A stretch of DNA of 11,315 nucleotides from the NCBI GenBank assembly GCA_020860745.1, contig JAJBTR010000244.1, positions 1 to 11,315 on the forward strand. Reading direction: 5' to 3'. Each line of letters opens with the position of its first letter. Within the stretch, counting starts at the first letter, position 1. The position numbers were made by a program, and so were the translations under genes. Positions 6,426-11,315 of the stretch are shown here, in pieces. The stretch comes from Lachnospiraceae bacterium. GTDB lineage: Bacteria > Bacillota > Clostridia > Lachnospirales > Lachnospiraceae. The notes beneath the pieces were generated by a model. It had not been told where the DNA came from, made no database searches, and was given only the letters and a program-made list of their open reading frames with translations.

Positions 6426-7636
6426 CGAAGCATGTATATTCTGTAGGTCAGGTTAACTCTTATATCAAAAATATGTTCGCCCAGGATTTTATGATGAGCC
6501 ATATCTATGTCAGCGGCGAGGTGTCGAACTGCAAATACCACTCGTCGGGGCATATTTATTTCACTCTGAAGGATACGACGGGAGTCCTGCAGGCGGTGAT
6601 GTTCGCCGGTTCCAGGAAAAACGGGCTGAAGTTCCCCATGAAAGCCGGAGACAAAGTCATTGTCCTGGGAGAAATCCGCGTCTATGAGAGGGACGGCAGG
6701 TATCAGCTGTACGCGCAGCAGATTGTACTGCAGGGAGCAGGCCTGCTCTACCAGAGGTTTGAGGAATTAAAGCGTGAACTGGAGGAGATGGGGATGTTTG
6801 CCCCGGAGTATAAGCAGCCGATTCCGGCTTTTGCATCGCGGATCGGTGTGGTGACAGCGCCCACCGGAGCGGCTATACAGGATATCCGCAATATTTCCCA
6901 CAGGCGGAATCCTTATGTCCAGCTGATCCTTTATCCTGCACAGGTACAGGGAGAGGGCGCGGTGGAGTCGATTGTAGAGGGAATCCATGCTCTGGAAGAG
7001 CATGATGTGGATGTTATCATTGTGGGGCGGGGAGGCGGCTCTCTGGAAGATCTCTGGGCGTTTAATGAGGAGATTGTGGCGAGGGCTGTTTTTGAATGTC
7101 CTGTGCCGGTTATCTCGGCGGTGGGTCACGAGACAGACACAACAATCATTGATTATGTGGCGGATCTGAGGGCTCCCACGCCCTCCGCGGCGGCGGAGCT
7201 GGCTGTGTTCGACATCTATCAGGTTGCCGCACAGTTGGAATATTTCCGCAATACGCTGCAGCAGCGCATGCGTGTGAGACGGGATGCGGTGCAGGCGCAG
7301 ATCCGCCAGTATGAGCTCCGCCTGCAGGTATTAAATCCGAAAAACCGTCTTATGGAAAATCGTCAGGCAGCCGCTGACTATCAGGATCGGCTGCAGGAGC
7401 GGATGGAGCGGTTGTTTACGGAAAAGCGCCACAGGCTGCAGCTCTGCGCAGCGGCGCTGGACGCAAAGTCCCCGCTGAAAAGGCTGCAGAGCGGCTGCGC
7501 CTGGATGACGCAGGCGGACGGGAGCAGGCTGACAGGCGTTGCCGGACTCTCCGCGGGAGACCGGGTCAGAGCATCTATGCTGGACGGGAGTTTTACCGCG
7601 GTGGTGGACGAGGTTCTGCCGCTGGACGGAGTGTAA
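6422..7636 (+). CDS. xseA: Exodeoxyribonuclease VII large subunit
   Basis: XseA is the catalytic subunit of exonuclease VII, which degrades single-stranded DNA from both ends and assembles with several XseB subunits. An OB-fold spans about 5-103 (SGEVSNCKYHSSGHIYFTLKD). The nuclease core follows, with GVVTAPTGAAIQDI (142-155), GRGGGSLEDLWAFNEE (202-217), SAVGHETDT (232-240) and DLRAPTPSAAAE (248-259). A long helical region (about 265-345) provides the XseB-binding coiled coil, and the end (SPLKRLQSGCAW) is the usual C-terminal module. At 404 residues it is shorter than the E. coli protein but no motif is missing. It overlaps nusB, so translation is likely coupled. Confidence 0.96.
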   Translation: MTKHVYSVGQVNSYIKNMFAQDFMMSHIYVSGEVSNCKYHSSGHIYFTLKDTTGVLQAVMFAGSRKNGLKFPMKAGDKVIVLGEIRVYERDGRYQLYAQQIVLQGAGLLYQRFEELKRELEEMGMFAPEYKQPIPAFASRIGVVTAPTGAAIQDIRNISHRRNPYVQLILYPAQVQGEGAVESIVEGIHALEEHDVDVIIVGRGGGSLEDLWAFNEEIVARAVFECPVPVISAVGHETDTTIIDYVADLRAPTPSAAAELAVFDIYQVAAQLEYFRNTLQQRMRVRRDAVQAQIRQYELRLQVLNPKNRLMENRQAAADYQDRLQERMERLFTEKRHRLQLCAAALDAKSPLKRLQSGCAWMTQADGSRLTGVAGLSAGDRVRASMLDGSFTAVVDEVLPLDGV

Positions 7637-7675
7637 CCGGCCGGATACGATGCGGATGCATTTATGCGCGGGAGA

Positions 7676-7702
7676 TATAATCAGAAAATGATAATCATTC
7701 AG
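7676..7702 (+). promoter_or_regulatory. TATAAT plus Fur-box-like palindrome between xseA and xseB
   Basis: A perfect TATAAT (7676-7681) is followed at once by a 13-base palindrome, AATGATAATCATT (7687-7699). The 19 bases at 7684-7702 match the classical Fur box (GATAATGATAATCATTATC) at 15 positions, including the whole central GATAATCATT. No -35 hexamer is seen at the right distance, so promoter activity is doubtful. Fur sites normally overlap promoters of metal-uptake genes, and xseB is not a known target. Treat this as a sequence match, not a proven site. Confidence 0.3.
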
Positions 7703-7764
7703 ATATATTGCGGAATATGATATCGGAACCCGCAATAATATCCAGGTCAGAGGAAGAAAATAAT

Positions 7765-8049
7765 ATGCCGGAATCCACAGTTGATATTGATGGAAAAGAT
7801 AAGCTGAATGGCACAGATGTGTCACAGAAAAATCAGGAAGAGAAAGATACTTCCCTGGAAGAGTTATTTGAGGAACTGGATCAGATTCTTGTATCGATGG
7901 ACGACAGAGAGATTTCCCTGGAGGATGCGTTTTCACTCTATGAAAAGGGAATGAAAAAGGTTCGTCAGTGCAATGAGAAGCTGGATCTTGTGGAAAAGAA
8001 AATGCTGGTGATTTCCCGGACAGGGGAGGAAGAATTGTTTGAACCGTAG
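7765..8049 (+). CDS. xseB: Exodeoxyribonuclease VII small subunit
   Basis: XseB binds the XseA coiled coil to form active exonuclease VII. The family core is residues 29-84: SLEELFEELDQILVSMDDREI, then LEDAFSLYEKGMKKVRQCNEKL, a two-helix hairpin. From the ATG at 7765 the protein has 94 residues, with a hydrophilic, acidic/Lys-rich N-terminal tail of about 28 residues that typical 60-80-residue XseB proteins lack. That start is chosen because AGAGGAAG (7749-7756) precedes it. The frame is open further upstream (ATG at 7717, TTG at 7708), but no ribosome binding site supports those. A 128-base gap separates it from xseA, whereas these genes are often nearly adjacent. Confidence 0.9.
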   Translation: MPESTVDIDGKDKLNGTDVSQKNQEEKDTSLEELFEELDQILVSMDDREISLEDAFSLYEKGMKKVRQCNEKLDLVEKKMLVISRTGEEELFEP

Positions 8050-8083
8050 CATTTTTTATACAGGAAAGTTCGCCCACAGTGAA

Positions 8084-8089
8084 AAGGAG
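8084..8089 (+). promoter_or_regulatory. Ribosome binding site favouring the ispA start at 8096
   Basis: AAGGAG lies 6 bases before the ATG at 8096. A second site, AGAGGAAG, lies 5 bases before an in-frame ATG at 8120, so that start remains possible. A TTG at 8039 overlapping xseB has no support. Confidence 0.6.
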
Positions 8090-8095
8090 AAAAGC

Positions 8096-8983
8096 ATGGA
8101 GATAAAAGAGGAAGTAAAGATGCACACTGAAGAGGTGGAGCGCATCATTACAAAATATCTGCCGCCGGAAGAAGGATTTCAGAAGACTGTGATCGAGGCG
8201 ATGAATTACAGCTTCCTGGCGGGAGGCAAGCGCCTCAGGCCGATGCTGATGCTGGAGACTTACCGTCTTTTCGGCGGGGAAAGCCAGGTGATTGAACCGT
8301 TTATGGCAGCGATCGAGATGATTCACACGTATTCTCTGATTCACGATGATCTGCCGGCTATGGACGATGATGAGTACCGCAGAGGGCGGAAGACGACACA
8401 CATTGTTTTCGGCGAGGCGATGGGTATCCTGGCGGGGGACGGGCTTTTAAATCTTGCTTTTGAGACAGCACTGAAGGCGCTGGAGGCAGAACCGGGGAAT
8501 CCCGGAGTGGCGAAAGCACTTTCTGTTCTCGCACACAATGCCGGTATCTACGGGATGCTGGGCGGTCAGGTTGTGGATGTAGAGTCTGAGGGAATGCCTG
8601 TCGGACGGGAAAAACTGGATTTTATCTATGAGTTAAAGACGGGAGCTCTGATTGAAGCGGCTATGCTGATCGGAGCGGTTCTGGGCGGCGCCGTGGAGGC
8701 GGAGCAGGAATTGGTTTCCAGGGCGGCAAAGGATGTGGGGCTTGCTTTCCAGATTCAGGATGACATTCTGGATGTGACCGGCGATCAGGCCGTGCTTGGA
8801 AAGCCCATCGGCAGCGATGAGAAAAATGAGAAGACAACTTATGTCACCCTGCGGGGGCTTGACCAGGCGGCAAAGGATGTGGAAAACATCTCCAATCGCG
8901 CAATCCGCACCATGCAGAGCATCCCTGTTCAGAATGCATATCTGAATAAATTGTTAAAATACCTGATTGGAAGGGAAATGTGA
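8096..8983 (+). CDS. ispA: Farnesyl diphosphate synthase (short-chain polyprenyl synthase)
   Basis: This 295-residue, all-helical enzyme condenses IPP with DMAPP and GPP. The first Asp-rich motif is DDLPAMD (D84, D85, D90), the four-residue-spaced bacterial form. The second is QIQDDILD (D222, D223, D226). GGKRLRP (43-49) and KTG (181-183) bind diphosphate. Y79 lies five residues before the first Asp motif; in Geobacillus FPP synthase the equivalent bulky residue stops elongation at C15, so farnesyl diphosphate is the likely product. The gene lies 46 bases after xseB, and its stop overlaps the dxs start (TGATG). Pairing with dxs places it in the MEP isoprenoid route, supplying undecaprenyl and quinone precursors. 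Confidence 0.94.
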   Translation: MEIKEEVKMHTEEVERIITKYLPPEEGFQKTVIEAMNYSFLAGGKRLRPMLMLETYRLFGGESQVIEPFMAAIEMIHTYSLIHDDLPAMDDDEYRRGRKTTHIVFGEAMGILAGDGLLNLAFETALKALEAEPGNPGVAKALSVLAHNAGIYGMLGGQVVDVESEGMPVGREKLDFIYELKTGALIEAAMLIGAVLGGAVEAEQELVSRAAKDVGLAFQIQDDILDVTGDQAVLGKPIGSDEKNEKTTYVTLRGLDQAAKDVENISNRAIRTMQSIPVQNAYLNKLLKYLIGREM

Positions 8984-10848
8984 TGGCGCTACTGGAACTG
9001 ATTGAAAAAGAAAATGATATAAAGAAGCTTTCGCCGGAACAGATGCCTGCGCTGGCGGAGGAAATCCGTTCTTTTTTACTGGAGCATGTTTCGAAGACCG
9101 GCGGACATCTGGCGTCAAATCTGGGTGCGGTGGAGCTTACGATGGCATTGCATCTCACGCTGGATTTCCCGAAAGATAAGCTGATCTGGGATGTGGGGCA
9201 TCAGTCCTATACTCACAAGATTCTGACCGGGCGGAAGGAAGGGTTTGACCATCTGCGCCAGCTGGGCGGAATGAGCGGGTTTCCCAAGCGTTCTGAGAGC
9301 GATTGTGACTGTTTTGACACCGGGCACAGTTCTACCTCAATTTCCGCGGGGCTGGGATTTGCGAAAGCGCGCGACCTGGAGGGAGAATCCTACAGCGTGG
9401 TCTCTGTGATCGGAGACGGTGCGCTGACCGGCGGACTGGCCTTTGAGGCGCTGAACAACGCGGCCGATTTAAATACGAATTTTATCATAGTCCTTAATGA
9501 CAACAAAATGTCCATCTCCGAAAATGTCGGCGGAATGGCGCGTCACCTTGCTTCGATGAGAGTAGCTGACGCTTACCAGGAGTTTAAAAGCGATGTGCAC
9601 AGCTCGCTGGAGCGCCTGCCCTACGGCGAGCGTGTGGCGCGGCGGATACATAAGACAAAGAGCAGCTTAAAGCAGCTGCTGATTCCGGGGATGCTTTTTG
9701 AAAATATGGGGCTCACGTATCTGGGTCCGGTGAGCGGTCACAATCTTTCGGATATGGTTCATATTTTCCGGGAGGCAAAAAAGGTAAACGGAGCTGTGAT
9801 CGTCCATGTTTTAACAGACAAAGGGAAGGGATATCTTCCGGCGGAGCAGCATCCGGATCGTTTTCACGGGATCGGTCCTTTTGATGTTGAGACCGGTTAT
9901 CCGCTCAAATCAAAGAAAAAACCGGATTATACGGATGTCTTTTCTACTGTAATCTGCAAAATCGCAGCGAAAAATGACCGTGTGGTCGCTCTGACAGCCG
10001 CCATGTCTGACGGGACGGGGCTGAAGCGTTTCCACTCGGAGTATCCGGACCGCTTTTTTGATGTGGGTATTGCGGAGGGACATGCGGTGACATTTGCCGC
10101 GGGAATGGCGGCGTCCGGTCTGCACCCATTCTTTGCGGTTTATTCTTCGTTCCTGCAGAGAGGGTTTGACGAGATTGTCCATGATGTCTGTATGCAGAAT
10201 CTGCCGGTGACATTTGCCATTGACCGGGCGGGTCTGGTGGGGGCCGACGGTTCGACCCACCATGGAATTCTCGATCTCTCCTATCTCTCCATGATGCCGA
10301 ATATGACGGTTATGGCGCCGAAAAACAAGTGGGAGCTGGCGGATATGCTCTGGTTTGCCTCCCGGCAGGACGGACCGACAGCGGTCCGTTATCCCCGGGG
10401 ACAGGCCTGCGACGGATTAAAGGATTACCGTGCGCCGATCCGACTCGGAAAGAGCGAATGGATTTATGAGGAACTGCAGATTGTGATTTTTGCCGTGGGG
10501 AGTATGGTTGAAACTGCGCTGGATGTGCGGGAACAACTGCATAAAAAGGGTTATGACTGTTCTCTGGTAAACGCCCGCTTTATAAAACCCATCGATACGG
10601 AATCCATCAGAAAAGCGGTGGAAGACCACGTCCTCATTGTGACGATGGAGGATAATATGCTTCACGGCGGCTACGGCGATGCGGTGGGAGCATACCTGGC
10701 GGAAATCCATGCGGATGCGAGCCTCCTTTGTTTTGGAATTGAGGATCAGTTTGTATCCCATGGAACAGTGGAACAGCTCAGAAAACTGACCGGTCTGGAC
10801 GCGGCGCATATGACACAGAAAATTATAGATACTTATGATGCTTTGTGA
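8983..10848 (+). CDS. dxs: 1-deoxy-D-xylulose-5-phosphate synthase
   Basis: Dxs joins pyruvate and glyceraldehyde 3-phosphate with loss of CO2, the thiamine-diphosphate-dependent entry step of the MEP pathway. In the 621-residue product, H42 (GGHLASNLGAVEL) and H73 (WDVGHQSYTHKIL) match conserved active-site histidines. The ThDP/Mg motif starts at GDGALTGG (144-151) and ends at LNDNKMSIS (171-179). The pyrimidine domain holds E365 in GIAEGHAVTFAAG and the block FAIDRAGLVGADGSTHHG (411-428). The C-terminal transketolase domain runs from about 485 to the end (FVSHGTVEQL). Length is typical. The ATG at 8983 is chosen over a GTG one codon earlier because AAGGGA (8971-8976) lies 6 bases before it; it shares one base with the ispA stop. 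No terminator follows. Confidence 0.96.
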   Translation: MALLELIEKENDIKKLSPEQMPALAEEIRSFLLEHVSKTGGHLASNLGAVELTMALHLTLDFPKDKLIWDVGHQSYTHKILTGRKEGFDHLRQLGGMSGFPKRSESDCDCFDTGHSSTSISAGLGFAKARDLEGESYSVVSVIGDGALTGGLAFEALNNAADLNTNFIIVLNDNKMSISENVGGMARHLASMRVADAYQEFKSDVHSSLERLPYGERVARRIHKTKSSLKQLLIPGMLFENMGLTYLGPVSGHNLSDMVHIFREAKKVNGAVIVHVLTDKGKGYLPAEQHPDRFHGIGPFDVETGYPLKSKKKPDYTDVFSTVICKIAAKNDRVVALTAAMSDGTGLKRFHSEYPDRFFDVGIAEGHAVTFAAGMAASGLHPFFAVYSSFLQRGFDEIVHDVCMQNLPVTFAIDRAGLVGADGSTHHGILDLSYLSMMPNMTVMAPKNKWELADMLWFASRQDGPTAVRYPRGQACDGLKDYRAPIRLGKSEWIYEELQIVIFAVGSMVETALDVREQLHKKGYDCSLVNARFIKPIDTESIRKAVEDHVLIVTMEDNMLHGGYGDAVGAYLAEIHADASLLCFGIEDQFVSHGTVEQLRKLTGLDAAHMTQKIIDTYDAL

Positions 10849-11014
10849 TTTCAGGATACGGATCGAACTTATGCAATCTGTGTGTGTTTTGCGGAGCAAT
10901 TTGCAGGCGCCATCATTTGCAATCGCTTATATCCCGGCATTATACCATCCGTATAGTCGTGTAGATAAAGATAATATGCGAAAGACAATCTGTTACAGTG
11001 AGTGGAGATAGAAA

Positions 11015-11315
11015 ATGAAAGAACGTTTGGATGTGTTGCTTGTAAAAAGGAATCTGGCTCCCTCCCGCGAGAAAGCAAGGGCGATGATCATGGCGGGCAA
11101 TGTCTTTGCGGACGGCCAGCGGGAGGATAAGGCGGGGGCTTTTTTTGCGGATACGGTGAAGATCGAGATACACGGCAGCACATTAAAATATGTCAGCCGC
11201 GGCGGGCTGAAGCTGGAAAAAGCGGCGGAGAACTTTGGACTTGACCTTGCCGGAGCGGTATGCATGGATCTCGGCGCCTCCACCGGGGGATGTCCGGACG
11301 GTCTGCTGCAGACCG
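11015..11315 (+). CDS. tlyA: TlyA-family rRNA 2'-O-methyltransferase (hemolysin-A-like), 3' end outside window
   Basis: The first 100 residues are present and the frame is open at the window edge. Residues 1-60 are an S4 RNA-binding domain (KERLDVLLVKRNLAPSREKAR, then IMAGNVFADG). YVSRGGLKLEKA (59-70) is the linker characteristic of the YqxC/TlyA family. The Rossmann methyltransferase domain begins near residue 80, with the SAM-binding loop MDLGASTGG (84-92). The family is known to methylate 16S and 23S rRNA in some bacteria; the substrate here is inferred. The residues after the loop read GGCPDG where relatives usually have GGFTDC. GGAG (11004-11007) lies 7 bases before the ATG. A 166-base gap follows dxs, with a possible weak promoter in it (TTGCAA at 10917, TATACC at 10941, 18-base spacing). 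The neighbour order matches B. subtilis yqxC after dxs. Confidence 0.9.
   Translation, partial: MKERLDVLLVKRNLAPSREKARAMIMAGNVFADGQREDKAGAFFADTVKIEIHGSTLKYVSRGGLKLEKAAENFGLDLAGAVCMDLGASTGGCPDGLLQT

Noticed and set aside
7331..8401. Minus-strand open frame (356 codons) across the xseA end, xseB and the ispA start
   Set aside because: It spans three well-supported genes and their gaps on the other strand, and its translation looks random.
10856..10954. 8-base inverted repeat ATACGGAT/ATCCGTAT flanking most of the dxs-tlyA gap
   Set aside because: The arms are 83 bases apart and do not extend. No convincing inner structure was found, and chance occurrence is not negligible.

Overview
The window looks like a chromosomal segment of a Gram-positive Clostridia species, most likely a gut Lachnospiraceae relative. 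The reasons are strong AGGAGG-type Shine-Dalgarno sites, moderate GC content, and the Bacillota gene order yqhY-nusB-xseA-xseB-ispA-dxs-tlyA. Lineage is inferred from gene order and protein style, not from a marker search.

Left half (1-5306), hemicellulose/β-glucan use. The C-terminal end of a small membrane protein (YesL/DUF624-like) overlaps by four bases the start of a GH43 subfamily-11-type β-xylosidase/α-L-arabinofuranosidase. A clear intrinsic terminator ends that unit. Two genes run towards it on the minus strand: a GH120 β-xylosidase (5306-3303), then a GH5 enzyme resembling fungal exo-β-1,3-glucanases (3215-2043). None of the three enzymes has a signal peptide. The simplest reading is cytoplasmic hydrolysis of imported xylo- or gluco-oligosaccharides, with two unrelated β-xylosidase folds side by side. 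No transporter or regulator gene is visible in the window.

Divergent control region (5307-5543). It holds an extended -10 promoter for the GH120 gene, a second possible minus-strand promoter, and a good promoter for the rightward operon. A CG-centred palindrome overlaps the -35 region of the rightward promoter, and there are four same-strand AACGG repeats.

Right half (5544-11315), housekeeping operon. It encodes an Asp23/Gls24 protein (YqhY), the antitermination factor NusB, both exonuclease VII subunits (XseA, XseB), farnesyl diphosphate synthase (IspA), DXP synthase (Dxs) and the start of a TlyA-type rRNA methyltransferase. The nusB/xseA and ispA/dxs pairs overlap, indicating translational coupling. 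The B. subtilis order has folD between nusB and xseA; here it is absent. Dxs and IspA supply the first step and the C15 product of isoprenoid synthesis.

I found no tRNA, rRNA, CRISPR array, insertion sequence or phage gene, and nothing I would call a new system. The better leads are regulatory: the divergent operator region, a Fur-box-like palindrome in the unusually long xseA-xseB gap, a loop insertion between the catalytic residues of the GH120 enzyme, and the fungal-like GH5.
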